Assembly: GCA_905221605.1 (NCBI GenBank)
Contig: CAJNDS010002357.1
Coordinates: 43,501 to 107,500 of the forward strand
DNA: 64,000 nucleotides
Source: Symbiodinium natans
Lineage: Eukaryota; Sar; Dinophyceae; Suessiales; Symbiodiniaceae
Direction of reading: 5' to 3'
Shown: one piece after another, positions 49,501-58,978 of the stretch
How the letters are laid out: every line of letters begins with the position of its first letter
How positions within the stretch are numbered: the stretch's first letter is position 1
Translations under genes and position numbers: made by a program
Notes under the pieces: generated by a model
The model's database searches: none
The model's input: the letters and a program-made list of their open reading frames with translations, nothing else
Told to the model about the DNA's origin: nothing

Positions 49501-52500
49501 GAAGTAGAGAGCCCCAAACAACCCAGGACTAGAACTCACATCTGCGCTGGTCCTTCCATCATCTACCGGCCCTCAGTAACTTTAATCTCTCATGCTCTCC
49601 TCCTGCTGTCTGACCGATCCATCCATCTAGGGGCTCTACCTTGGACCCTTAAGGTTGTACCCTTGAGTTTGGGGGTCCCTTTTTACGGATCCCTGAGGGA
49701 ATATAAGGGCCATATTAGGGGTACATTAAGGGGAACCTTTAGTAATACAACCTTAGGGGTACGAGGCTTCATCCCTTGAATCCAGCAATGATTGCTGCGC
49801 CAACGCTATGTCAACTTTTTGTTGGGAGGCCTAGCCTGCTAGGAACAGCGCCTGTGCGGGCTTGCACATAAGTGGCTTTCCGCATCCCATCAACGCTGGT
49901 CCTACGTTCAAAAAGTCCACGTCGAAGGCGAAGATTTCAAGAAAGTCAATCACATGCAGAGCGGGTCCTGAACTCAGTCGCCACACGGCTGCGTTTGTGC
50001 CGATCAAATGGAAGCACCATGATTGCAGCGAGGAACGTCCCCAGGCATTCGACAGTAGCATCCCGTTTTTATAGCGCTGAACCTGAAATCTGAAGGTAAG
50101 CCCTGTTCCATTCTGTGGCATAGAGTGTCAACCCTTAGCCCCGAAAACAGAAACTTGGACCTTCAGCTGAGACCCAAGCTCCCAAACACGAAGCCCGACA
50201 GAAAAGAACTCACCAGAACTCATCCCTAGCTTACCCTGAGCCTTTAGAACTTTAGGCTTCAAGGCCGCGCCTGTCCATTGCAGGTCCAAGTTCCTCCCCG
50301 GGAAGCTGGTGTTTGGGTTTAGGATTTAAAGGGTTTAAAGGGTTCAAAGGGTTTAAAGGGTTTACAGGGTTTAAGGGTTTAAAGGGTCTAAAGGGTTTAA
50401 AGGGTTTATCTCTAGATTTAGAGCTTGCAAGCTTGAAGGCTTGCAGGTCAGCAGTACATGTCAGGTGGCCTTCTGGAGCCAAGCGGTGCCCAAAGTTGGC
50501 ACCATCGCCGGGGGAGCTCTTCTAGAGCATTGGGGGGCCGACAACTTTGTTTGGGTCGTGTCCAATGAAGGCTTGCGCTGCACGAACGACTCTTCTTGTC
50601 ATCCAGATTCATCCTCCAGACTTCAAACCCAGCTCTGCTAGAAAGCCCCCGTACCCCCGCCAAGATCTAAGCAACCAGCTGCTTGCCGCTCCTCATGGCC
50701 GCCATAAGCTGCAGCATCAGGATGATCCTTGTCACAGGGCCTATATGAAAACGAACAACCGTCAGAACCTCCAGATAAAAACCTGAAGGGTTTCGACTCT
50801 CACGCTAGCGGAACGCGGGCGAGGACTCTGGTTCGAGTGGCAAGACGTGAGACAGAATTCAGGTTTAGGGTTTAGGGTTTGAACCGTTTCTTGTGGAACT
50901 CCTTTCGTCATGCACGTTCGTGATCTGGAGCTGAGCAGGGTGTCCAAAGAAATGCTTTTGGCCCTGGTGGATCTGGTGGGGCGCATCCCTCTGGGCCTTC
51001 AATGTACCCCAAACATCATGAAGCAGGAGTCTTGCAAGTACCAACTTTTAGCACAACGGTGTAACACACAAAATCAAAATCCTTTAAGTTACACAGACAC
51101 GCAAATGCCCGGATGAGAAAGCACAACATGGCAACCAACATCCCCAAACCCTGAACCGTTTTGCAGCAAGCCACCCTAAGCCCTAAGCCCTGAGCCCTGA
51201 GCCCCAACTTGGAACCAAGGAGCTGCCCAGCTGTCAGGAACACAGTCACCTGTCCGAGCCTCGGGATGAGGGATGAAGGGCGGGGGGGGGGGTTTAGGGC
51301 TTAGGGCTTAGGGCTTAGGGCTTAGGGCTTAGGGCTTAGGGCTTAGGGCTTAGGGCTTAGGGCTTAGGGCTTAGGCCATGACCGGCTGGCTCTTAGTAGG
51401 ACATGAGGTACCCTATAGAATCGCCTAAAGGGTATATATATATATATATATATATACATAGGGCCCTAACTCTCTCATTCCCTACTAAGAACCAGGGGGA
51501 TGAAGTCCTGTCCCTGGGCCCATGGACTAATGGACACAGATGCGACCACACATTTCAACACCTCACATTACCAGCATGCCGGCAATCTTGTCACCATGAA
51601 CTGCCGCTACAGCTGAACTGCCTCCCCTCAACGCAGCATGTACCATCTGAACATCTCTGGAGGGTGCCTGCATCAAATATCGTGATATCGTGAGAGGACC
51701 ACTGTGCAGACTGACTAGGAGTCTCCCCAATGTTGTGTGCAGCTTCTGGCTTATGCCTGTGGGTCGCACAGGGGCAAACTCAGCCTTTTGAAACTGCCCC
51801 TGGGATCTGTATCCGGATCTTCCCATCCGGATCTTCTGGCGAGGTAAGCTGCGTTACGAAGCCTACGTCTGAGAGCATTCAAAAGCAAGACACCGCTGAC
51901 GTGCCGCATTGGTGTGGACGAAGGAGAGCAAAAGCCCTCCCAGCAGCAACGTTGCCATCATGAGCAGCAGTGCGGGCAGCACATCCACCTCGGGAAGTTC
52001 AGAACTCTGGACAGACCATTGCGTTGTTAGCATGGCCTGACTGGTCTGATTCTTGCTTCAGACAAGCTCGACTACATCACTTCATGTTCACATGCAGCTC
52101 GAAAAAGCGCATTGAGTTTCACGCACTGTACCTGATCCCCAAACTTGCCCGCAGTATTGCCGGGTTTGTAGACCAAGGCTTTCGTGGCTACAGTTGCGCC
52201 CTTTGTGAACATCGACTTTTCGCACAGTGTGGGAAGGTATGTGGGAAAGACCACGTTAGTCTACCCAACCACCGAAGCACTGCTGTCTTGAAAGGGCTTC
52301 ATGCAAATCTAGCCGCGCCCTCGCACGGCTTGCATCTGCCTCGTTGACCTTGACGGTGCCACTCCTGTTCTATCATCTTTGGGGGGTCAGTAGCAAGCTA
52401 TCGAAAAGACAGTGGCAACTGCACTTCTCATGCGGCCTAGTGCAACGCCTACCGCCTGCCACTTCCGGGTAGACCATCCAACTTCGCTTTGTGCGGAGGG

Positions 52501-55500
52501 TTCCAATTCACGATTGGAGGTGCGGATAGAACGCTGACCACTATGTAATGAGCCCTTGAGAAGATACGGTTGTGCTTCTTTAAGTTTCTTTTGGCATCCT
52601 CAACCCCAGAGAGTATGCCCACGTATCCAATCCTTACCATTGCTGGCCCAGCATGTCCCGCCGAAGCTAGCACTCGGCAGCACTTTGCTAAATGCCACGT
52701 TGATCAAGGCAGGGCCACAAACCTCAAGCCCGGAAGGCCACCCACTCCACGCCTTGCAGTTGTTGCAGGAACGACCTTCACGACCATCTGCGCACGTGCC
52801 CAAAGGCCCCTGCAGCCCATGTGCGTTGGGTTTGGTCGAAGGAAGGGGGCTTGGGCTCAACGGCCCTCACTAGAAGACCATTGCCTCATAAGGACCTGTC
52901 AGGTCTCGATGAACGAAAGCACGACCCTAAACTTGACTGTGAAGGCGAAACGCCTGGGGACATTCGTGCAGAGGACAGGCTGGGCTGTTGCAAAGCGTTT
53001 CAGTTTTGAGCTTGAACTTCAGAGCACAAGCAAGGGATCTATAAAACAAGAGAAGCCGCCCTAAAAACTAAACCCGAAACCCAAAAACCTAAACCCAACT
53101 CATGGCTTGAAGGGGAGGGCTGAAAGGAGCATCGCACTGAAGCTTTCAGGGATTTCGGCGACTTCCGCCTCGCAACGAACCACTGTAAGGTCGCTTGGAA
53201 CACAACCTGCTGGTTCTTAGTAGGATGAGGTGCCAGATATAATTCCCTCAAAGGCCCTGTATATATATATATATATAATGTGAAAAAACTAAGAATATAT
53301 AAATATAAATATACGCATAAATATAAGTATAAATATGAGTATAAAAATATAACTATAAGTAAAAGGAAAAAATATAAATATTAATATGAATAGTAATATA
53401 AATAAAAATATGAATATTAATATAAATATAATTATAAATATGAATAAATAAATAAATATATATATATATATATATGCATATATATATATATATAGATAGA
53501 GGGCCCTCATTCCCTCATTCCCCAATAAGAACCAGGGTGACTATGCAGTTACAAACCGCTCGGCAACCTCTGGGCACTGCCAGCTGTCTCGACATCGGAA
53601 CGTTTCGAATGCCTCAGCACGTAGGGCCGAGGCTTGCAGGGACAGTCCTGGAACCTGTGTACATGTATCTGTACATAGTTGACTAAGCTGATCTTGCTAA
53701 ATCTTGTTTATACCTACATGAAGATGAAACTGCAAATCGCGGGGCTTGCATAGGCCAGTTTGGCGCAGGTCTGGGAGGCAGCTGTGCTGTCAGGAGGCAG
53801 GTCGAAATTGGCGCGATATCATGAGCCCGAAGAATGCCGAATTAAACTCCAAACCCTAAACATCCTCTTTGTTGACACACTAAACCCTAACCCGTAAGCA
53901 TCCCTAAACCCTAAACCCTGAGCCCCAAAGCCGAAGCCTCCTTCGTGAAGAGCTCATCATAGCAGCTTCAGGTACCCTAGTCTAGCTGCTGTGTGAAGCT
54001 GCTACTTCTGCAATGCTCCATCGCAGTGTCCTTACAATGCCTTTGAACCTGGACAGGGGGCTCCTGACGTGCCGGTCAAACATGCGACCCGGACTCTAGC
54101 AACATCAGGGTATAGGGTTCAGGGTTGAGGGTCTAAGACACCATTCATTGGGATTCTCCGAAAAGAAACGCTTGTGACTGAAAGGCCAGGGATGGCCAAG
54201 TAGGAACCTAAGACGTCGAGGAAACACAAAGCCGATGCTCTCAATGCTGCTGCCTCACACAATGCCTTGAATGCTGCCCTTGCCCCAGAATCCAGAACCG
54301 ATCAGGCTTGCATTCTCCCCCGTCTGCTAGCAAGCTGCCCCCAGTGTGTTGTCCACCCAGAATCCTGCCCTCTGCAGTGGGGCGCCATTGCCTCCTGGCA
54401 AATCTCTCGGCATGCGATCAGTAAGGATCCCGAAGCCATGCAAGCATGCTGTAACATGAGTGGCGGGACAAGACCCCCCCCCCCCCCCCCCCAACAAGCA
54501 ACGCACCCAAACCGCCCAAACCCTAAACCTGGCCCTGGAAAACTGCTCGGGAAGTGCTCTCGGGCCTCGACACAACAGCCCTGTGGTGCACGGGGTGCAG
54601 TGGCCGTCCGAGCTGCTGCCTGGTTGCCATGTGCGATTACCAAGGCCGTGCGGAGTTGGTGGGAAAATGGTTGTTCAAGTCTTTAGGTCTTGCATGGAAA
54701 CGGATGCATCAAAGTCAAACAGAAGGACGGCACGTTTGTCGCAAATGGCCACTCATGCGATCAGCAGTTTTCCCGTCGGCTGTAACGGGAGCTGAAAGCC
54801 TGTGGTCATACTGGATGTTGTTACGGCGTTTGAGCATGGGTTTTAGCCATCGCTCAGCTGTTTGCTTGCAGATTTGCAAGAGCTGAGCATCGTATGCTCT
54901 TGACGTGCTGCCTAGATGCTGTTGGAAGCGCCCACGAGGAACTCCCCGGGGAGGCAAATGCACAGAGCGGGATCTGTCACACCCTGCTCCGCGGTGCCCT
55001 TACCTCCCCCACACTGAGTGCACGTGCTAGAGCCTTCCTCTTCACTGTAAAAGCCACGCTGGCAAAGAGAACACCTCTCTGAACCGTTGTTAGGCGCTTC
55101 TTGGCCAGGGTCACATGGACTGCATACCAGAGATCCTGTCTTCCCGCGGCTGGAATAACCTGGTGGACACGGCTGACATTCCACTGACGACGGCAGAGCC
55201 TGGAAAGTGCCCACCGGACACGCCTCACAGTTTGACTGCTCTGCAAATGGCTGAAAAGTCCCCGGATCGCATGGGCGGCATGGGGCACCGTCACCGATCG
55301 AAGCAGTACCAGCTGCGCACGGCGTGCAAACGCCATCGGCATCCGCCTGCCTGCCTGAAGGACAGTCAATTATCCGCAATGGCGGTGTGAGTACTTCGAG
55401 CACCACAGGTGACAGAGCTGCTGGCACGCCATTGATGTCCACCTGAATGACCTGTGCACCAGACCCTTCCACATCGTACTCGAAAAAATACTCCTGCGTG

Positions 55501-57422
55501 TCCTCCTGGCCCAAACTGATGTTTCGAACATCAGCCGCGTGCCAATTTCCATCAATACTAGTGCGAACACGCACACTGGTTACCAGTGGCGCATTGATGG
55601 CAAGCCGGCTGACAGTCCCGATCTGATCCAAAAGTACCCACCGGATCTTCTGTCCGGCAAAGACCTGACCTTGGTGGAAAAGCAAGCTGACAAAGTGGTT
55701 GACAAATCTTGACAAACCACGTGCAGCGCAAGCGACAAGCCACCGACTGGTACAACGAGAGCATGCTCAAGCACTTTTTTTAGCCCAGTGGCCACACACA
55801 GACATGCGTTCGCAGCTGCTCGCCACACGGGTGTCGTTGTTCACCTCAGAAAAGCGCACTGCACGTGGTGCGCCCGTGCGAGACTCATCGTGCGAAGCCG
55901 ATCTGGAGTCTGCAGCTCCCATCTGTACACCTATATGCTATGGCTATGTCTGTACCTGTTCTTGCTGAAGCCGCCGCGATCACCCCCCTCAAAAAAACAA
56001 CCATGTGCGAGAGGAAGGATCAGAATTCTTTTTGCAGTTGTTGCAAAGGCGGTTGTAGTCTAGCCATAGCCTTTACATCTCCAGTCTGCCCCGAACTCAT
56101 CTGGGCAGATGCAACGGCACCTTCTCCACATCGATGTTGCCTCTCCAAGCCGTGCTTGACAATGAAGCTTTCAGCACCTTACCGGATGGTCTGGGTTGCG
56201 GGGGAGGAGTGGGTCGCTTTGTGGCCAACAAACTTCAACCTTTTCGGCTGGCATCAGCAAAGTCAGGGCGCATACTCTGGATCACGTAGCTTCGCGCATG
56301 GGGAGCACAGGCAGCTGTAGCCTTCGCGACAATCCTCTCGAGTCATGGCGGTTGGGGTTGGAGATCGGCAGCTGGCAAGATAACAGCACCTTTGTAGGGG
56401 TTCGCGTTGCCAGGCAAAAGTATCCTTCTTGGGTATGCCCAGGGACACTATCAGGAACAACAGTTGACGAATATCCGCCAATGCTCCAGCCCCCTACATT
56501 TCGCCAGTCCCCAACAAAGCATGTCTAAGTGCCGGGGTTCTAGAAGTCAACTTCCGAGCCCCCTGGCACGCCGGCGGTCCTCGCAGAAGACCTTGTCCCT
56601 CGCCTTCTTCACAAAACCACTGGGGCAGTTGATTGCCTCCTTGGTCACCAGAATTATTCGGGCTCTGTTGAATGCGGACTTCCAGAGTGTCCCTCTGTGT
56701 TTTGCCAGGGTTTCTCCTCTCAGTCCAAAACCTCAGCCACAACCCTTTTGAGGGACATGCCACCTCATTCCGGGGAACCTCGGAACAGAAAGCGGCCTCC
56801 TCGGTTCTTGCAAAAAGGCCAGACTAGCAGCTACTAGCAGAACGGTCGGAAGATACTACCGGCCTTGCAGTAGCGGCAGGAAGCGTCGCACACCACGCAT
56901 GAACCGAGTTGCTCTGCAACCCTGGAAGCCACAACTTGTCGAGACCCCTGCCCTTCCCTTTCCTCTGTCTTCCAAGTCTTATGTCGCCCCAGGTCCACAG
57001 GCCTGCGCTCAGCCCACTTCTCTGAAAGAACTGCGCCGAACCAAAAATCCTGAAGAACTTCCCTGCACCTGCCTAACCTGCAGTATTGGATGGTGAAGGT
57101 GTGATTGTACAGGGTGCGCGCCCTTGTTCGAGCCGATGATATGAGACAAAGCTGTGTGCAGGCATGGGACGTACTCATCCGAGCTCCGCAAGCACTTTTT
57201 TCGGTCTTGGTCATAGTACCTCAGCTGCTCTAAGATAGGAGCTTGAACCCAAACCCAAGCCCCATCCTGTAAGACTTTGCTTTTGTACTGTGCCCGAACT
57301 AGAAGCCAAACCCTGAATCCTGCCATCTATACGAGGCCCAAGGCCAGGAACAAAAACGGAATCACTATGGAGGGCGCTAGGGCTGCCAGAGCATGGTCTA
57401 CATGCTTCTTTCTCTGATCCAT
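36729..57422 (-). CDS. GCC2/GCC3 (ephrin-receptor-like) cysteine-ladder multi-pass membrane protein, 19-exon model
   Basis: Modelled exons, in transcription order: 57422-57333, 57266-57078, 56921-56860, 56694-56570, 56336-56286, 55669-54936, 52809-52638, 51667-51595, 49488-49344, 49142-49003, 48919-48806, 47276-47191, 45896-45847, 45486-45361, 45284-45169, 40920-40740, 39828-39771, 37660-37512, 37472-36729. They sum to 3405 bases and join in phase without a stop, giving 1134 residues. Donors are GT except exon 12, which uses GA (GACACC). Order: hydrophobic signal segment (about 13-30), novel ectodomain, Cys ladder of CxxC steps (about 280-417), an EGF-like Cys cluster, then membrane segments near 515-543, 558-577, 602-622, 634-660, 681-698 and 724-749, then a roughly 375-residue tail. 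The family (Cys ladder followed by a YPxGI and RNxLLxLxPV membrane region) is common in alveolates and is presumed a plasma-membrane receptor or channel-like protein; its ligand is unknown. Weak points are exon 13's acceptor, a possible missing exon between 48806 and 47276, and the join at 37473-37511. Confidence 0.75.
37966..38030. mobile_element. Degenerate copy of the GTTCCCCCTTAT foldback element
   Basis: The left arm has TTTCCCCCTAATACTC and then AGTCCTTAATAGGGAT. The right arm (ACGGACTGCTAGTTTTAAG) is decayed. It lies in a receptor intron. Confidence 0.45.
38660..38773. repeat. Diverged telomere-derived microsatellite (CCCTnTAAA variants)
   Basis: Units of 8 to 10 bases such as CCCTATAAA, CCCTGTAAA and CCTTTTAAA run for about 115 bases. 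They look like a telomere repeat that has changed unit length. Confidence 0.7.
41150..41208. repeat. Interstitial telomere-like block (CCCTAAA)
   Basis: Seven or eight units, with a TTTAGGG-oriented block close by at about 41293-41321. Inside the large receptor intron. Confidence 0.8.
43434..43725. repeat. Compound triplet repeat: (CTG)n, G-rich (GGT/GGC)n, (GTT)n
   Basis: About 26 CTG units, then a G-rich block of GGT/GGC at about 43551-43664, then TTG/TTA triplets. It lies in the 4.2-kb intron between receptor exons 15 and 16. The G-rich part has many GGG and GG runs that could form quadruplexes. Confidence 0.9.
44835..44921. mobile_element. Foldback element with GTTCCCCCTTAT ends
   Basis: An 87-bp near-perfect palindrome: each arm is about 34 bases, begins GTTCCCCCTTAT and contains AGTCCTTAAT. 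About 30 of 34 arm positions pair. Related degenerate copies lie near 21331-21402 and 37966-38030, and a single arm at about 44755. It lies in a receptor intron. Confidence 0.65.
45169..49488 (-). CDS. Exons 9-15 of the receptor-like gene: six-segment membrane domain
   Basis: Exons 49488-49344, 49142-49003, 48919-48806, 47276-47191, 45896-45847, 45486-45361 and 45284-45169. They contain the family landmarks in the right order: an LPLQC-x-x-NPNGTYS turn, a CFESDEHW to MYPVGI segment, an [10 protein letters not shown] segment, a TWPWR-x-x-VAN link and two last hydrophobic segments. All exon phases agree. The expected RF-x-x-YWWG stretch between the third and fourth segments was not found, so one exon in 47277-48805 is probably missing; a phase-2 donor with an FYW end at about 47670 is a candidate. 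Confidence 0.75.
45950..46960. other. AT-rich island inside a receptor intron
   Basis: About 1 kb noticeably richer in A and T than its surroundings, with GTTCGC/GCGAAC motifs and a 49-bp tandem duplication at 46482-46579. A short plus-strand frame ends at 46125 with ordinary-looking sequence ([15 protein letters not shown]). It sits between receptor exons 12 and 13. Origin unknown; an organellar or foreign insertion is possible. Confidence 0.5.
46482..46579. repeat. 49-bp tandem duplication
   Basis: Two copies of a unit starting CTTTGTTCTCTCTCATAAAG, with a few differences in the second half. Confidence 0.85.
48001..48162 (+). CDS. Candidate plus-strand exon inside a receptor intron
   Basis: A 54-codon stretch, open and phase 0/0, between a very good acceptor (CTCTCCTACCGTTCAG) and an AAG/GTAAAA donor. 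It lies on the opposite strand within the intron between receptor exons 11 and 12. Composition is Ala/Leu-rich and helical. No partner exon was linked to it, so it could be part of a nested gene, a retroposed fragment or chance. Confidence 0.3.
49638..49764. mobile_element. Another short inverted-repeat element
   Basis: CCTTAAGGTTGTACCC near the left and TACAACCTTAGGGG near the right are inverted repeats around AAGGG/CCCTT-rich DNA. Sequences of similar look occur at about 12236-12300, 17445-17500 and 37798-37845. No coding capacity. Confidence 0.35.
50311..50409. repeat. Diverged telomere-derived microsatellite (AAAGGGTTT)
   Basis: About ten units of a 9-base AAAGGGTTT variant, including ACAGGGTTT and TCAAAGGG changes. 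Opposite orientation to the block at 38660-38773. Confidence 0.75.
51291..51376. repeat. (TTAGGGC)n tandem array
   Basis: About eleven nearly perfect TTAGGGC heptamers, a single-base variant of the telomere repeat. Much more regular than the other blocks, which suggests recent expansion. Confidence 0.9.
51385..51496. mobile_element. Palindromic TA-core element, copy 1 of the TTCTTAGTAGG family
   Basis: Ends CTGGCTCTTAGTAGG and CCTACTAAGAACCAGG are inverted repeats with one or two mismatches around a (TA)n core. It lies in a receptor intron, directly after a TTAGGGC tandem array. A related copy is at 53209-53536. Confidence 0.6.
51595..52809 (-). CDS. Exons 7-8 of the receptor-like gene: EGF-like and Cys-rich linker
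   Basis: Exon 52809-52638 starts with a [15 protein letters not shown] segment, which matches the C-x-x-G-R-x-G-x-x-C-x-x-C signature that precedes the membrane region in this family. It has a CTGCAG acceptor and a strong GTAAGG donor. Exon 51667-51595 is short with four cysteines and phase 1/2, which bridges exons 7 and 9. Exon 8 is the weaker of the two. If exon 9 starts at 49485 rather than 49488, the joining codon would be a stop, so the upstream AG is chosen. Confidence 0.5.
53209..53536. mobile_element. Palindromic TA-core element, copy 2 with expanded AT core
   Basis: Ends CTGGTTCTTAGTAGG and CCAATAAGAACCAGG pair as in the copy at 51385-51496, and both share GGGCCCT and CTCATTCCC near the right end. 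The core has grown into about 220 bases of ATAAATAT-type repeats. It sits in a receptor intron. Confidence 0.6.
54936..55669 (-). CDS. Exon 6 of the receptor-like gene: GCC2/GCC3 cysteine ladder
   Basis: A 734-base exon, open throughout in one frame. The first part (about 100 residues) is a beta-rich segment without cysteines. The rest contains seven successive CxxC pairs (CTPC, CRPC, CEAC, CQPC, CSPC, CSLC, CTQC) spaced by Gly/Pro/Ser-rich loops of the form PGTF or PGYSS. This is the diagnostic pattern of the GCC2/GCC3 family, also called ephrin-receptor-like. It is extracellular by family knowledge. Donor GTGGGC follows the final CIC motif; acceptor is a pyrimidine-rich tract ending AAG. 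Confidence 0.9.
56286..57266 (-). CDS. Exons 2-5 of the receptor-like gene: N-terminal ectodomain
   Basis: Exons 57266-57078 (phase 0/0), 56921-56860 (0/2), 56694-56570 (2/1) and 56336-56286 (1/1). The small last exon holds four cysteines in a compact CxxxxxxCxCxxC pattern. I recognise no named domain in the other three. Each acceptor ends in AG after a modest pyrimidine tract and the donors are GTTAGG, GTAGTA, GTGCCA and GTGATC. The phase chain is the main support: each exon alone is short and could be chance. Confidence 0.55.
57333..57422 (-). CDS. Exon 1 of the receptor-like gene: start codon and signal segment
   Basis: The ATG at 57422-57420 opens a basic N-terminus (QRKK) followed by a hydrophobic run rich in Ala, Ile, Leu and Phe ending at a GTATAG donor. 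This looks like a secretory signal or signal anchor, as expected for a protein with a cysteine-rich ectodomain. About 20 bases upstream on the minus strand lies a pyrimidine-rich stretch ending in AG, a reasonable trans-splice or cis-splice acceptor. The exon is 30 codons, phase 0 at its end, and joins the next exon (57266-57078) through a 66-base intron. Confidence 0.6.
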
Positions 57423-58595
57423 GCCCGGGGGGTGCTTCAACAGCCTAGAGGGTTGTGTGAAAGCTTCGGGTGCATCAGAAGGCCCTTCCACACGCGTCAT
57501 GCTCTCAAGAGTGGAACCTGCAGCCTTTCGGGCACGTAGGTGGTTATTGCCCAAAACCACTCGGATAAATGTACCCGGCGGGGGGGGGGGACCCCTTACT
57601 GTACTAAGCCTGCCTGCCGCACTGGAAATCCACTCGACCGCTGACTGTTTTCTGCCCCTTGCCCCATTTGCCGCCTTTCCACCCCTTGCCTGACAGCACC
57701 CCTTCTTATGCAGGAAGAATCAGTCGAAAGATGCCACTTGCACTTCTTGCCTCTCTTGCAGCTTTCTTGTCTCGCACAAGTGTGGCGCAAGTGGGGCAAG
57801 CACTTGTTATGTCTGCATCTTCAGCACCCCTAAACCTGCCAGTCTCGGAACTCGGTTGCAGCTGAGATTCTGGATGCTCCGGAGCATGTCCAAGAGACCG
57901 AAGTAGTTCCTGATCTTGACTTCTGTTGCATGTCGTGGGGGCTCTTTTTTTTTTTTTTTGGGGGGGGGGGGGGGAGGCTTCGAACTATGGAGCATTTTTG
58001 TGGGCCCACTTCCCAGGAGCCGACTGCCCCGCACAAGTAGGCCAAAGCTGTCGGCTTCGTGTTCGCGGCTTGGAGAATGCCCCAGCTCTCCTGAACTCCC
58101 CTTACCTCAACTGCCGCTCAGAATCATGGGTGTAGACCAGCTCGCGAAGTTACCTGGAAGGTTGAGCCAAGCAAGTCTGCTATGCGGGGCGCTTGGGCCT
58201 CCCGAGTTCATCGGTCCGGGTGCTCTTTTCACTCGAAAGCCGGACCCTTAACAGTGCAGTTTTGGCCGATGCTCGGTTCCTCACGAAACCTAAGGTGCAA
58301 GATGCTTACACACTTTAGAACACATGCATGTGTGCATGGTACTAATTTCTGTCTAGACGGATAAGAAGTCGATAGCTTTTGAGCATATAAAAAATCATTA
58401 AGGTGAAGCCCGGGGGTTAGCACATGCAAGTTCGAAAGTGCTGTAAATCCCACATCAATCGTGTCGACAGCTTTTATTATCGCGAACCCGCATCCGGATA
58501 GCCAAACGAGGCGTTTCCATAGAACACGTTTGCATAGTTCAACAGCTGCGAGTGAAAGCCAGCTTTACACATCCCGCCCCCTCCCCCCCCAGTCG
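57423..58595. promoter_or_regulatory. Divergent intergenic region between the receptor and a small plus-strand gene
   Basis: About 1.2 kb between the receptor start (minus) and the plus-strand gene. It contains a G run near 57580, a T10-G run at 57947-57974 and no supported exon. It is the only place for a shared upstream region, but no promoter motif is recognisable. Confidence 0.35.
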
Positions 58596-58978
58596 ATGAA
58601 AAGGCCTGCAATGGCCGGTTCCGAGAGCTCGGGATCTGGTGAGAAGCGGTCAAGGCTCATCAGGGAGCGCGCTACAAGCTCCGTGACCTGCGGGATGATG
58701 TGGGCTGATGCTTTTAACTAAGTATAGCTTCAACCTGCTGTCTTTTCAGCCCTTTTGGGGAGAACTCTGGGAGAGCTGCAGCACTGGGTTCAACACCCTG
58801 GGCCTCAGCATGGACGTGGGGCAATGCACCGATTGGCCACTCAGGCGTGAAATCGGTGGAGCGCGCAAAGGGGAAGTCCGTGTCCTGGCATCAGGCTCTT
58901 CATGAAGAGAAACACAAGACTTCGGGCATGACGATGCAAGACATGAAGAACAAAGCCGCGAAGCAACAACAGATTTGA
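58596..58978 (+). CDS. Small basic hypothetical protein, two exons
   Basis: Exons 58596-58699 and 58750-58978 join in phase to 110 residues. The first exon has a Ser/Gly run and a Lys/Arg patch (EKRSRLIRER), the last ends in Lys/Gln-rich sequence. The 50-base intron ends in TCTTTTCAG with a CTAA-type branch point upstream. Three bases before the ATG lies a run of eight C followed by AG, which could be a trans-splice acceptor. A nuclear or RNA-binding role is possible from composition only. Donor choice (GTGGGC, or GA alternatives in the same phase) is uncertain. No family recognised. Confidence 0.5.

Noticed and set aside
50459-50640. Plus-strand open stretch after a CAG acceptor
   Set aside because: Protein-like sequence but no clear donor, no partner exon, and antisense to the receptor intron.
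52132-52215. 84-base minus-strand exon candidate (phase 0/0, donor GTACAG)
   Set aside because: It has good splice signals, but the intron it lies in is phase 1, so including it would break the receptor frame. Left out of the model.
54267-54886. Plus-strand ORFs opposite the receptor intron as a transposase
   Set aside because: No catalytic motif could be seen and the frames are interrupted by a poly-C run at about 54474-54491.
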